Notes under the pieces: model-generated | What the model was told of the DNA's origin: nothing | The model's database searches: none | The model's input: the letters and a program-made list of their open reading frames with translations, nothing else | Source: Oreocharis arfaki | Taxonomy: Eukaryota; Chordata; Aves; Passeriformes; Paramythiidae | Reading direction: 5' to 3' | Length of the DNA stretch: 64,000 nt | Assembly: GCA_013398015.1 (NCBI GenBank) | Contig: VZRR01014170.1 | Location: forward strand, 91,682-155,681 | In this document: positions 11,346-24,698 of the stretch, one piece after another | Layout of the letters: each line of letters begins with the position of its first letter | How positions within the stretch are numbered: position 1 is the stretch's first letter | Program-made: the position numbers and the translations under genes

Positions 11346-14300
11346 CAGAGAAGGAGGACTGTAATGCTGAGGTCTTCCACATGAATGACTACTATTTTTT
11401 AGCAGTAAAGAGGTCTTAGGCCTTGTTCGTATTCTCTTGTGCAGTTTTTCCTTTTAGTAGCACTTTCAGCTGCTGCTGTTTCAAATGTTCATGCTTTGTT
11501 TGTGCTTGTTTTGTGATGATAGCTATGTGCTTTAGCACAACTTGCTGTATTATATTTGCCTTCTACTATTGTTTGTTGTTTTTGGCTTGTGACAGCGTAC
11601 CTGCTTGTTTGTTAGAAACACATCTGGAGGCTGTATCAGTGCATTATTGAAGTCCTAATGTGTGCACTTTAGCTCTTTAAACTGCTAGCATCCAGCTGAT
11701 CAGATGGTAAATGAAAATTCTGATTGCTGTAGAATGTGGGATCTGGCATAAGTGTCAGATTTAAAAAGAGAGTATCTGCTGTTTTTTGGTAACTTATGTT
11801 CTGTGATAGCTGGCCTGGAGGGGACTCTCAGGAAGGGAGCTAGGCTGCACTGCTATATTTGTCAGAGCTTCCTCTCTGGAAGTGTTTTTAAAGCAAAGCT
11901 CTCAGGTGTTTGAAGGCCTGGTTGTTTGGGAATCTGTCTGACAAACTGGCTGGAAACTAGGTATCGTTTTGCTTTCTACCAGGGAAATCCTTCCCTTATC
12001 CTGAAAGGCTGCTGAAAGCTACTGCCCTGCAGGGACAGTGAGGGGCCACTGCAAGAGGAGTGGGTGGAAATAACAGGGCATGATCCTTATTGCCTGTGCT
12101 CCACAAACACAAACTTTTCTGCCAAAGCTGCTGAATCCCGATGGTGGGGTAGGGAGCAGAGAGAACCCTCATCACTTGGCAGGTTGAAGAGATGTTGAGC
12201 CCTGGGAATGGAAACACTGGGAGCAGCAATGAGCTCATTTTTATGGCCACACTGCAGTTGTGGTGGCCATGGTCTCAGGTGGCAGGACACCTTTCCTAAG
12301 TGGTTTGAGCTCTTGGAGACCCTTCTTCTGGACCAAGTCCAGCTACTGGGACTTAGCATTCAGCATGAGATTTAACTATAGAACTTTTCTGAGCTGAAGA
12401 TAGCAGGCTTAAGATGTAACTTGAATTATGGTTGAAAAGAATGAGATTACTGCAGTGAATTATTTATTTCTGGCTTCCTTACAGTTTTTTGAAATACACT
12501 CCCTTAGTTGAGATAAAGGCATTTAATAACCATATTGCTCTGCTAGAGGGTGACTGGCCCCTTAATTAAAATAGGACCAAAGCATTTGTAGGAAAGCAGG
12601 AGTTCTTCTTGTGCTGGATCTGACTCAGACAGATGGAGGTGGAGTGGAAGCCAATGGGAAAGGAAAAATATGGTTGGCAACATCTGGGCCAAATCAAAGC
12701 AAAGCTGGAAGGGAGCAATTTGTTAGGATGTTCCCAAGGAGAATGTGAGGATTTCTGCAGAAGATACATAGCAGGGGGAGCTACAGAGGGGCTTGCTTGC
12801 TCTTGAAAGAAAATCCAAGGCTAGAGGAGGCTGGAAACAGAAAAGCAAAGGGGAGTTTGCTTGGCATGTTCCTTGGAGCCAGTGAAAAAGGGCCAGAGGA
12901 GCAAGGGAAGGGATTTGCTTCCAAGTTTGAGTGCTGGGGGTGTTGGTGCAGCAGAAGCAGCTGCTGAACTGTTGAGGACACAGAAAAAGCAGCATGTAGG
13001 GAGTATAATGGAACCTCTCATCAGGTCCAAAGGGTTGTTTGTTTTTTTTCCCCACTATTTTGGTTATTTTCTAATCCAGCCTTTTCAGGCAGAGAGACTA
13101 AGAAGCCCTGCTGGGAAGGGTATGGAAGATTTGGGAAAAACTGGGATGACGGAACAGAGATCTGTAGATCAGTGAGCATGGTGTGAGATGGAACTGGGTT
13201 AGCTGTTGTGTTGATGCACCCAAAGTGCCATATATACATTTCAAGATAAGCGATTGAATTGCTGGGGCTTGTCTTAGAAGTGAAGATTATTTTGTACGGT
13301 AGTGGAGAGCTCTAATTTATTTGTCAAACATTAATGAAGCCTGGAATTGAACCTTGGAGGAGAGAAATTGGGAATTGCATCTCTACATTATCACACCCTA
13401 CGTGAAGTGTAGTTGCCTAGGAAAGCCGGGCTGCAAATGTTTGATGGGACAAAGGGGAAGAGTTTAGGAGCACAATAAGGGAAAAGGAAACGAGGTACTT
13501 TGGGATGGTTGAAATGATGAACTGCAGGGGAATTATTTAACTGCTGTGACAAAATGTTTTGCCTGTAAAATATATTTGTATTTAATACATACATTGTTTC
13601 TTTCTCTCTAAACTTGAAAATTATGTTTGCTATGTTTTTTTTTTGCATGGGAAATACTCTTTATGCCTGGATCCTTTGCTGCCATGAATGATTGCCACAT
13701 GGAAAAAATGTTAGTTTAACCATTTCACAATAATTTAAGTACATCTGGAGTCCAGGTTACTAAAAAGCTGGTACTTATACAACATTGCAATGTACAGTGT
13801 CAGGGAAAAGAAAAATAATGTAAAATGTAGTATTTCTTAGTAACGTAAGTCAAGGTTTTATTGTCCATCCCTTTCATTTTGTCAGGAAGCATCTCCCAGC
13901 TCTGAGACACCATCCTGGAGATGAGGCACTGCAAAGCTGGGTGGGTGAAGATTGTAGCGGGTAGAGCCGGGTGTCCTCAGACACGTGTCTGACTGTTCAC
14001 TGTGGTGAGTCAGTGGGATATTGGTTTGCATTCCAGTACAGCAGCTCCGCTGTTCAGTATGCCATCACACCAGGCACCACCATGCTCGGTTCAGATGACA
14101 TTGAGTGTCCCTACCAAACTCCTTGAGACTCCTCCTATGGAGGAGCTTCCAGAGCAATGAGGCGCAGGAGTGGTTGTGAGATTGAATAGCTGGAGGTCAT
14201 TCACTTCCAAAGAGAACTGGAGGGGTTTTGCCTTTACTTTAGAGTGAGGAATTCATGAATTATGCTCAACTGGCGCAACATCAATGTGTAGAAAAGGATC

Positions 14301-14858
14301 TAACATACTGAATTTGAAAGAAATGAAGAAATATTTTTTCCATGCTTTGTATTAGGATAACTCTGGAAATACTCTGTTTCTGATTTTGCTTTTGTTCTTC
14401 CTAGCTTTTTAGGAAATATTTGAATTAAAAGGGTTGAGACAGTGCTCAAGACCATTGAGGGAAAAACTAATTTGCTCAACTTGGAAAAGGATCAACTGCA
14501 GATTTTGCTTCAGGGACTAAGAAGGTTTTTTGCATTTTCCTTCTTTCTCCCCTGGTACTGTGGATTTGGGCTACATCCACTCTGTAAAAGTATATAGTTT
14601 ATTTACAGTATGCACAGCTCAGATGCTTCTTAGAGTATCTTTTGACTTCCTCCAAAGGAGTGGGACAGAAGCAGTGGGCAGGTGACTGCTTGGTCCTTAA
14701 GAGCTGCCTGGGGGTGGCTCATTGAAGCAGGGAAGGGACAAGGCTTGAAAAAGCAGAGTTGCAGATGAGCCTGTGGATTTGATAGCTAATCCACACACGA
14801 GTGTGGGAAGTGCCTGCTGTGAGGGCTAGGTCTCTGTGCCACATGGCTCTACAGAGGA
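11346..14858. other. Unique non-coding DNA
   Basis: Purine-rich stretches lie around 12600-13150. Their complement gives several overlapping minus-strand frames of 66-110 codons, none with a recognised domain. No RNA gene or transposon is recognised. Confidence 0.55.
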
Positions 14859-14880
14859 GGGCAGTGGGGCTTGGGTGGGG
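14859..14880 (+). other. Canonical G-quadruplex motif
   Basis: Four G-runs occur in 22 bases: GGG at 14859, GGGG at 14866, GGG at 14873 and GGGG at 14877. The loops are CAGT, CTT and T. This fits the standard G3+N1-7 rule with short loops. The motif is visible directly; folding and any role are inference. Confidence 0.75.
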
Positions 14881-17800
14881 TTTGGCAATTGCTGCTGGGT
14901 GTTCCTCTCATGGGGGAAGGGGATGCAGCATTAGTTATTTCTGGAAACCACACAGCCTAGAGAAATGATATTTAGCAGTTAGATAACTGGTTTAAATTGG
15001 GATTATGCCCAAATTAGGGACGAGACTGTAAGAGAGAGTGATAAGAGTATCTGTTGTTTCTCCCCTGACTGTGGGGGGTTGAGGGACAGAAATATGCACC
15101 CAGCAATGTGCAAATCCATACAGAATCCAGAGAATTTGTGTGGGCATTCCTGCATTGCACATCACCTTGCATTCCAGAAGTGATCTTTGCTACCTTCTTG
15201 CCTCCCTCTCCACAGGCATCAGATTTTCCCCATGTCCTGGAGACTGTAGTAGGTGCACTGTGTAGGTGCACAGTGTGGCATGGTGTAAAGATCTCTGGTC
15301 TAAGCTGAGAAGCTGATGCAGTGTATGGCTGTGCCACAAGGTCTGTTGAGGTCCCAAAGTAGAGTAGTCATAGTCCGAAATCACGAAGCTAAGAAATATA
15401 ACAAAACCTACTAATCTGATAAATCACAATAATAATAAATTAAAAGTAAATGTATTTAAGTATCAGTATACTTTTATTTCTACAGAACTAAGTCTGTTTT
15501 GATTAGTGCATATTATACTGTACTTGGGTGGTGTTGGATCATGCTTGTCCTGTGAGAGGAGTTTGACACTTTTATGTGTGAGATTACCCAGAGATGAAGC
15601 ATAAAACCAAGATCAGCTCCTGCCCATGTAGGGATACCTCACCAGCCCACTTGTTTCCTGTCCCATCCTGGCTGACTCTCTTGCCTGGGTCAGTTTTGCT
15701 CCTCTTCCCAAGAGGTGTCTTACAATCTGTTTTGATCCCCTGAGCAGTGTTGTTGTTACCTCACTGGTCTGCTGAGTGTGTGGGATGGTGCTCCTTATGA
15801 ACCAGTTACCCAGGAGCTGTGGTAGCTGTTGGCTACCACCACAGGGTGCCACCCCCTGTGGTGGGCGACTGAATCCTGCTGTCTGGTTGACACCTGGTAC
15901 AGCCTCATTCTGCCCTTCTGGCTGGCAAAGACAGAGGAATCGTATTCAGAAAAGGAAGGGGTCATATGTGTGATTTTAAGTACACAAATTTAAGCCTTAG
16001 GCAGAAACATTTTTATTAAAAAAAAAAAAATTAAGAGCAGCAAAAGAAAGGCTAAATGGACAGTACTAATACACAAAGCAATTCCTTTTGTTTGAAAGTT
16101 ATCCAGTTTATTCCAGGGACCTTTTGCAATGTTTTCTTTGCACATTAAATGTCTTACTGGAGAGCTGGCATCTAGGTGTGAATTATTAACACTTACCTAA
16201 TGGGTGTTTACATATGTTTGCCTTGAAACTTAGCTCTGTAATTCGGTACGAAAACACTGAGTTTGCAAGCCTGTGCTTTAATGAAGGTGCAGATGATGTA
16301 GAAGGAAGTGGCTGTTGGTTGTTTGTGAGTAACTGTTGTACCAAGCCTGCTCCAGTGCTGCTATTCATGAACTTCAGGGTTTCTTACCTGTTTGTTGTGA
16401 CCACTTAACTACTTCTGAACTGTTACTCTGTCAGCAGCAGTAATAGTGCGCCTCTTCTCTAAATACCTTCTTTGTTATTTCTCTACAAGAGGGTAAACCG
16501 GCCTTCAACCATACACCGTAGTCTGGAGTGCTTTATTCCCTGGAGCCCCATTCCTGCCCATACCCAGTGCTGGACCACAGCAGCCTGTGAGGCACAGAGC
16601 CAAGTGCAGTGTTTGTCTTTTTCAGCACCTCAGGCCCCTGCCAAGGAGAAGTGCTCGCCGAAGCTTCTCACTTATGTGTCTTCGTTTGGATGGGTATCTT
16701 TGTGTTCTCCATTTAGTACCTTTCTGGGGACAGACTGTCAAGCTTCCACCTTGTAATAACATCTCTGAAGGAAGTTGGTGGGTATTATAGCCAAGGTTGC
16801 ATGCTACAGTTCCTGGTCCCAATCCAGCTGCCCTTCAGAACTGTCATCCTCCCCTAGATAGGGACTACTTCTGTGAGAACTTGCTATGATAAGAAGGAAA
16901 TTTATTTCAGTAAAAATTGGTTTTGCAGTAGCCACTTTGTAGTACCGGGGAAAAAAAAGGAGAAAAAGATGCAACAAAACTACCACAATCTGAAGACCGT
17001 TTTCCATTTAAGAGGCCAAATATCTTACTTGGAAATGCAAGTTCAGGAATGTGACTTCAATTATTGGTGACCTTGTCACTTGAGAAGAAGAATTAATTAT
17101 TGCCTTTTGTCCTTGAAGACAAGGATTTCAGTGCCTTGATTAGATCTTTGTGTGAGAAGTTGAGAGTGGAACAGGCAACTCCTGTTTCCAATATTTTAGC
17201 CTTGTTGGGGCACGGAACGCTTTCAGGGAAGTCCTTGCCCTGGTAGTTAGCCATTACCAAGAGGAATCTAATGATTTACCTTTTTCTGAGCAAACATCTC
17301 CTAAAAGGACAGCAAAAAGGATCCAGTGGCAGACACTGTGAAGCCTGTTCTGCCAGCTCTAAATATGTTATGTTGGAGGCAAATACACAGAAGCCTTCCC
17401 TGTGCAGCAGCTGTGACTCGTGGGGCAGTTCTGCACACCCAGGCTTAGCCACTGCAGGGTTGGTCTGCAGCAGTGGTGGCACTGGAGACACAGCTGAACA
17501 TTCCTGGCTGTCCTTGGGTGTGTGTCCCCCTGCCCTGCGGGATATCTTTCTCCTAAACACATGCAATCCCATTAACAGGACAAGAAGAATTACAACCTTG
17601 AGTGAATATTTAGCATGTAAGATTTTGCATACTTTTTTTTTTTGAATCTTTTCATCTTAAATGAAAGTAACCAACTTGAATCTTAGAATTAGCTGAAGTA
17701 CGTATTTCATCTTAATTGATGAATCTCTTTGAAGTATTGGAAAAAAGAAAAACTTCAATTTTGGAGAATACAGTTGGCTCTCCTTAAAGGCATGCATATC

Positions 17801-20800
17801 AGCTTTTGTTTGATTTCTGATCCTGGGCTCCAGTTCTGCTCATAGACATTGTAGGAGAGAGTTGCTCACCTGAAGAATTATTAGTATTTATGGTACATTT
17901 ATCTTGCTAGAATGTGTCTGACTTCAAATAGCCATGCTTTGACTGTTTTGCAAAAAAGGCACTAGTCTGTAGGAAAAATATTTCTAGTCAGAAAATCAGA
18001 TTTTTGTAGCAAGTTCTGCTTTTCAAAAAAAAAAAAAAGGGTGCTATGGCAAACAAACATGAAGCTTTATCAAGCAACGTGCTGATATTAATTGCCATGG
18101 TTTCTCTATTAGTAGTGCTCTTATTTAAAACATGTCTTAACACCTTGTGGAATCAGTTAACTATTACTTCGCAAATGATACAGTGTTTCAACAGATGTGT
18201 AAACACCCTGCCCTTCCTAACAGGAAAAGGTCACAAATAACTCAGCTTTAAAATTAGGGTCGATCACGTAATGCTCTTGAAGGAAATGTGTTCTTTTATA
18301 CTGGAAAAATAGAGGGTATCCTGGTTCCTATTTTGGGACTGAAGCAATATAATTTTTTTGTCAGGGAATCACAACACATGGTCCATTTTAAACACATGTG
18401 TTTATTTTAGTAAAATGAAAAGTAATGTTCAATAAAAAAAGCTGTGGTGTGATGTTGTCAGTCAGGACTCTGCTGCAGTTTTCACTTGACAGTATTTCTT
18501 TCTGTCTGTGATGGGGGTTTGTTTTTACAGTTAATTTGCCTTCCTGTAGTAGGGAGGACTGTATTTATTAGATCTTACCCTGACTAATCTAACCCAAACA
18601 CCTGCTGGGAAGCTGTAATACAATGTCAACTGGAGCAGTGAGATAAGGACCTGATTTGCTTTTACTTGACAGTGTTTCATATTTACCGTATTTCTTTAAA
18701 AAACATTTTGAAAATTTCGGTTTGTGTGCATATTTGTTTAAGCTGTCCCATCAATCACTGCTGTGTTTTACTTCTATAAGCAATGCTGTAGCTGACCCCA
18801 GTATGTCCCTGCATGAGTCTCTTGATAATCTTTTTATATAAGATGTGATCTCTCTCCTTCCAGACTTCATACATCCACAGACTTATTTAATTTTGAGACT
18901 TCTTTCACTTCACTGTTCTATTTTTCAGTAGATAACTCAGTACTTCATGGCTTAGAGAGATCTTCATAGAGACACTCATTGATATTGCAAGAGGAGTTAG
19001 CAACATTCATCTAGAAAGTGTGTTGCTCCTATGACTTGCTCCAATGTATGATTGATTATTCAGTTATCTGTCATGCTGTTTGCAACTGGTCAATTAGCAC
19101 ATGAATGCATTTATAAGATAGTATTTATGACAAAATACTTCTGATCATTTTTGTATGGGGTATTACATAGCTTTTCTTTGATGTCTTACCACACTATGGA
19201 GGCAGACAGTTGACATGTCATTCATGTTAGAAACAGCATTCAGCAAGATAAGAATTATTTTGTCTCTATATATACAAGCAATATTATATTCTGAATTCCT
19301 TGATTTGAAGGACATCACTCATTTTGATGTTTCCATATAAATATAATTTCACCTATACATGCTGAGACCAGAAACAAATACACAGCTGAAAAGATAAGAT
19401 TTGAAAGAAAAATACCCATACATCATTACAAATATATTTCTTGTACATGTGTATGTTCCTGTATAGTTTTGTGCATGAATAATTTGTGTGTGTTCAAATG
19501 AAGGACAGAATGTTTCCCACATTTGGCTCTGGCAGGCTGAATTTTATGTGTGAAAACTGGACAAATATGAAGATTCATTATTGGCCTCACATCTGAGGAA
19601 GCTCTAGAGCATAACATTTTCTTCCAGAGTCCTCTTTAGGGTTGTGTTTAGTAAATGAGCTTCAGATCTTCCTGTTCAGTGCCATTCTAGCACAGGAGGA
19701 GGAGCTTTGGCTCGTCAAGTGCCAGCAAACTGGGACATGAGCGTAGCACGTCTCCGCATAAGTGCCACATTAGGACAGGGATGTGCTGGGGAGCTGATCC
19801 CCATCTGCTGGTGTCAGAGAGCCACCTGAATAGGTGCAGTCTTGCTTCGCTTGTTTTTCCTTCATGTAGAAGTGAAGAGGTAAAGCAGTGGGATGAGAAG
19901 GTCTAGTGTGAAGCAAGGTCCTGCCCCTGGGTAGGGAGAAGAGCCAGCAGGACCAAAGGGCACAGAGGAACTCCCGAGTCTGTCAGTGAAATACTCCATG
20001 TAACTAATTTAGCTGAAGATTTGGTTTGGCTGTTTCTTTACATTAGGGTTTCTTTACATTTCTTAAGGTTTTTCTGTGTATTAGGCAGAAAGCACTGTAT
20101 AACTGGTGACTTTTATTACGTGACTTTCATAAGTGCTTTTTGATTTTGCATGTGGCATGTCCACTGCTTTTTCAACAACAATGCTTTTATGTTTAGAATT
20201 ATAGAAAAAAATGTGTACAGCACCATGTGAGAGAAATTCTGGCGATTGTGTACTTACTTAATGACTGCTTCCCACTTGAGTTTAGAGTCAAAGTTACACA
20301 AGCAATTTTATCATCGAAAGTTTCCAGGGTTGAACACTTTGTGTTCTTGTGAGGTGGCCTGTCGTATGGGATTGCACTTATAAACTGCCAGAATGCTAAG
20401 CCTGAAAGAGAAGTATGCCTTTTTTCTTTTTTTTTTCTCTAAGTCAGTCTATCAAGATCAGAATTCTGAGAATATTCAAAAAATAATAGTTACTTTGTTA
20501 CTGTTCTATATATGTGTGGAAATGTGGAGTTGTTGAAGTTGATTTTTTTTTTTTTGATGTTGTTTTATTTGGCTTTGTTAATGGTGAGCTGCCAATGAAA
20601 TTATTAAAATTCCACCCACTTCAGCACAATCTGTATAAACATGAGCCTTCAGAAGGCCAGGGCTCTTTTAGTTTTAATCTGAAATATTTTCAGTCTTCAT
20701 ACAGTGTCTTCATTATCTTGCTTCCACTCTGTTCTGCTTTATTGGGGTCTCCTCCATTAAGATGATACAGAATGCTTGATGCTTCCTTGGCTAATGATAG

Positions 20801-22938
20801 GGGTAGGCGAGGTGTCGTCTCCTATTCCCTGCCTGCAGTTTCCCTGAGATCCCTCGCTGGCTTTCAGAGCTCACTTGAATTTTAGATTGGGTATTTTTGT
20901 GAAAATGCATTCACCTTTAACTCTTTAAAATGGGGTTCATTTCTTTAGGATAATGTAATTGTGGGTTGCCAAACAGCCCTCAGGAATAAGGAACAGACTC
21001 CCAGAGAAAATGTAGCTAATTTGAAGTCATCTGGGGGCTCGCATCAAAAAGCTTTGGCAAAACTTTCTTGTCTGTTTTGAGTAGGTAAACATCAGAACTT
21101 TGCCTCATCCCATTGCTAAAATAAATGTAGCTGCAGACATGAGCTGTGTATATCTAGAGAAACAAAGCTTCCTTTAATCAAGGAAAAGAAAAGGAAAGAG
21201 GCCACTGAGACTATCACTAAACCTGTAAAATTTTTCTGGAAAGTACAGACAAATGTGTGAATCACATCTGTAATTTCATTAAAAGTACATTAAACTAGAA
21301 AACCAAGAATTATTCAGTTGTCTTTTGTCCTCAGATACTTTTGGCGTTCTCAGAGTTTGTTATTTAATCTTTTATGAGAACTTCGCACGTGCTAAGGATG
21401 CCATATGCTGTCTATATTTAGTTATAACCCTTTGTCTCTTGACTGGGTCTTCAGTTATGTTTTCATAAAACATAGTACCCCTTTAAATCATATTTGGGTT
21501 TGCTGTTTGATTTTCATCACTGATTTTAAATGTGTGCTTAATTTAGTAAGTGAGGGACTTGACTTTAAACTTTTGGGATTATATTTCAGAGTTATTTTTC
21601 TTGCAAGATGATTTGTATCGATTGATAGCTGTTTCATGTGTTGAGTGTCAATGGCAATATAATCTTTTCCTTAATTTAGTGCTTCTTTTGCTATTCAGAC
21701 TGACAAACTGCGTGCATACTCTTTGTTATAAATGGTGAATACTACATGTAGCATGTGGTCATGTTTTCTTTGTGGTGATGTCTTGGAATTCAGTTCATGA
21801 GGCAGAAAATCAGTGTTATAAAATTGGTTAAATAATGTTGAGTACATATAAGAGAGGAACTGGAAAGTGTGTGAAACCACATTTTGTTGTTGAAACTAAG
21901 GGAATTATCAGAAAATCAGTTAAACAGTACTGTATGTGTATTAAATTTATTATTTTAATTTGGATCAGGTGTGTGTATTTTGAAGTCACTCTGTTGATTA
22001 TCTGCGCTCATTGAGTTTGATTGGGTTCACATCCTGCAGCAGCCTTGGAGCATGTGGATGTAATTGTTTTTGTATGAAATTAGACTGCCAAATGCACCAG
22101 TGTGTGCTCAGCCTATACCAGGTACTCAGGATCTTTAAAAAAGCAAACTGTGCTTTGCCTCTGCAGCTAAGGGCAGGTTATTAGAAGTCTTGGGCAGTAT
22201 CTGTAGGTAGGAATATGTAGGTGTCTGAATGGACTGGTTTTGGTTTCCATTTCTTTCTTGGAGCTATGTCAGCCTCTTCTGCCAAGTATGTATAGATTTG
22301 GAAGGGGAAAAGTCCTTACTTCCAATCAGTTCTTCAAATGATAAGCAAACTTGTTCTTGAACTGGGCTGCACTAAAGAAAATGCTCTTTATTATCAACAA
22401 AATAGTTTGTGATTAGAAGTTTGTTCTTCTGTTGAGTGTTTACTTCCTTGTAAACTTCATCAGCAGCTATTTACTCTTTGAATTTAATACAAATTCTTTA
22501 ATACAATAAGAAAACTTAAGTTTATAATAAATGAAATTTTCACATTCTGAAAGTTTGTTTATTTTTCTGGAGATATTTTCTGAGTGTCAGGGATGTCATA
22601 CTCTGTAGCTGAGTTATAATGACTTGTGTGCTGTTTTAAAGGGAGAGATCTCTAATATAAATATTTATGTGTTTTGTCAGTCACTGATATTTCTAGTGTC
22701 CAAAACCCTCAGATGCAAATCATACCTGGCCCTCATTATTTCTGCTCTTTTTCATCTTCATCTATCAACAGTATATTTCAAAAAGAGTAAGTATGGATGT
22801 TATTTTGCTAATGTCCTTCCACTATAAAGATAGAATAGAGAAGATGCAAAGAAATCAGGCATCTTTTGTTTATTTTCCTTATTTTCTTGTCCCTTCTTGT
22901 ACTTGTTTTGTTTGCTGTTATTTCGAAGTGGCTCCTCC
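14881..22938. other. Unique non-coding DNA
   Basis: A long stretch without recognised gene or transposon. It holds homopolymer runs at 16018-16030 (A13), 17633-17643 (T11), 18025-18038 (A14) and 20543-20555 (T13), and a T-rich tract at 20420-20438. The part from about 18000 to 22900 is distinctly AT-rich and poor in open frames. A hairpin pair at 15819-15864 is listed separately. Confidence 0.6.
15819..15864 (+). other. Two overlapping, mutually exclusive hairpins
   Basis: GTGGTAGC (15819-15826) pairs perfectly with GCTACCAC (15832-15839) over a 5-base loop. CCACCACAGGG (15836-15846) pairs perfectly with CCCTGTGGTGG (15854-15864) over a 7-base loop. The two stems share 15836-15839, so only one can form at a time. 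The pairing is exact in the sequence; transcription of the region is unknown. Confidence 0.7.
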
Positions 22939-23465
22939 AGAATGTGGGTAGGAGCACCCTAGGCAGGTCAAGGGAGATGCTTCTCCCCTTTTACTCTGCT
23001 CTTGTGAGACCCCACCTGGAGTGCTGCATCCAGCTCTTGGGCCCCCAAAATAAGAAGGATGTGGATCTGTTGGAGTGGGTCCAGAGGAGGGCCATGAAGA
23101 TGATCAGAAGACAGGAGCACCTCTCCTGTGAGAACAGGCTGGGAAAAGAAGGCTCCAGGGAGACCTTATAACACTTTCCGGTACCTGAAGGCAATAGGAC
23201 AAGGGTGAATGGCTTTTAAACGAAAGAGGATAGGTTTGGGTTAGATGTTAAGGGAGGAATTTTTCACTGTGACAGTGATGAGGCACTACAACAAGTTGTC
23301 CAGCGAAGCTGTGGATGCCCTATTTCTGGAAGTGTTCAAGGCCAGATTGAATGGGACTTTTAGCAACTTGGTCTAGTGAAAGGTGTCCCTGCCCATGGTA
23401 GCAGATTGGAAGTACATGGTCTTCAAGGTCCTTCCAACCCAAACCAGTCCATGATTCTGTGTTTC
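22939..23465 (+). mobile_element. CR1 LINE fragment with ORF2 C-terminal remnant
   Basis: Plus-strand CR1, truncated at its 5' side. Near 22980-23100 the translated frame still shows the CR1 ORF2 C-terminal region: SALVRPHLECCIQL, then the block DLLEWVQRRAMKMIRR, then HLSCENRL. Frame is lost after about 23170. The 3'UTR blocks follow, including the 'CCTGAAGGCAATAGGACAAGGG' region and 'GTCCCTGCCCATGG'. The element ends with CCTTCCAACCCAAACCAGTCC and CATGATTCTGTG, the CR1 terminal signature. ORF2 of CR1 is an endonuclease/reverse transcriptase; this copy is dead. Confidence 0.96.
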
Positions 23466-23825
23466 TAAGATGTGATCTTGGAGAAAATGAAATTCTTCTG
23501 TGCTCATACTCACGGCAGCAGTGATGTAAGCACAGAAGTGGCAGGGATGGGTGGGAAGAAAAATCATGCTCTGCTGCCTCCCGGTGACCAGTTGTATCAG
23601 CATGGGTGTCCCGTATGCTCAGAGTTGTCTGTGTCCTTCTGTGACAGCCAGCACTGGGCTGTGACAAATAGAGCAAAGGAACAGTGCATCTGTGTGCTGG
23701 GAAGCAAGAAGTGTTGCTTCTGTGGCTGTGGCCTGCTGGTCTGCCCTTAGTGCATTTTCAAAACTGGCCCCATGGCTAGCAAGGACTGCAGTGAGAGAAG
23801 AGAAGCTGTTTTGGTTTCATGACAG
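23466..23825. other. Stretch between CR1 and the exon-like cluster
   Basis: GC-richer than its surroundings. A plus-strand frame of 92 codons (23472-23750), rich in Cys and without a recognised domain, starts immediately after the CR1 end. No support that it is expressed. Confidence 0.4.
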
Positions 23826-24059
23826 CACTGTGCACAGCAGAGTGTGAGGGCCAGCCTGGAGTTGGCCAAGCAGGCCGTGTACGTACAGCCTTTGTGTAGA
23901 TACCCCGTGAGAGCACAGACTACGTGCCCAGTGGGATGCAAGTCAATGAACTCATCCTCCTTGTGCTCACCTGGCACAGGGTTGCAGTTGTCTGTATACG
24001 CAACAACTGAAAGTGGAGGAAAAATTTCCCTTGTTGCTTTTGGACTGCCTAGGTACAAG
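23826..24059 (+). other. Candidate internal exon, 78 codons, phase 0
   Basis: The block is exactly 234 bases. On its left is GTTTCATGACAG, a moderate splice acceptor. On its right is CAAG|GTAAGA, a near-consensus donor at 24060. The frame is open throughout, from an upstream stop at 23820-23822 to the donor and slightly beyond (stop near 24083), and both ends fall between codons. The last residues before the donor read SLVAFGLPRYK. I do not recognise the peptide. If real, it could splice to 24564 or 25074, both of which continue in the same phase. A minus-strand frame is also open here, so the open frame alone is weak evidence. Confidence 0.2.
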
Positions 24060-24563
24060 GTAAGAACTGATACTGAAAAATAAAAGAAGGCTTTTTTTTT
24101 GTTCAAAGTGAGATCTTTGCAAACTGTGCTTTTTTCTACTAAGGAAAGAGTATATTCCTTTTAGTATTTCTTTCTTCTAGATAATGAGTACACTTGAACA
24201 ACATGTTAAGCATCACAGCCCTTCTGAGTAGGGAGTGCTGTCAACTCTTGGCTTATTTTCTCATGTAGTTTGGTCCCTAGTTTGACTACAGCAGCAAAAT
24301 TTCAGTGTGTGCACAGAGTTTTATGTCCATTTTGTACAAAGTTTTTCTTCGGCATATTATGTGCTGTCATTTGAGACTGCAGTTTTATTCTTCCCTTCCT
24401 TTCCTCCCCTGCCCCTACTGTGGTTTTCATATCTGTCAAAGTCCCTTTATGACTATTTGCAGTTATTTACCTTTTTTACAACTCTACTTCAGTATGGTTT
24501 ATATTTTCTTCCAGATTGTTACATTACACTTTCTGGTCATTAGTCTCTACATTTTCTTCCCAG

Positions 24564-24698
24564 GGAGTTCGTGGAGAATCAGACTTCGATGGTCTCCTGG
24601 AATTTTCTTTACCAGAGTCCAGGGTCATGAGGCTGAATGCATTGTTTGAATATTCATCCAGCAAGACCTTTGGATATGCAGTGACTGAACTCAGCTGA
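24564..24698 (+). other. Candidate terminal exon, 44 codons plus stop
   Basis: A strong acceptor (pyrimidine-rich TCTCTACATTTTCTTCCCAG) ends at 24563. The frame starting directly after it reads GVRGESDFDGLLEFSLPESR and runs to a TGA at 24696-24698. The composition is soluble-protein-like, with acidic, basic and hydrophobic residues mixed and no runs. The phase matches the donor at 24060, giving a 504-base GT-AG intron. I see no AATAAA in the next 370 bases, which counts against this being a true last exon. No family is recognised. Confidence 0.2.

Noticed and set aside
11022..11419. Frames with Lys-Glu-Gly or Phe-Leu-Pro-Ser repeats across the gap
   Set aside because: They are tetranucleotide repeat plus unresolved bases.
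16472..16790. Two overlapping plus-strand frames after TTTTTCAG at about 16625
   Set aside because: Both frames are open over the same bases, neither has a recognised domain, and no donor follows.
22866..23171. Frame read as an independent gene
   Set aside because: Its C-terminal part is the CR1 ORF2 remnant; the N-terminal hydrophobic part is upstream AT-rich DNA.
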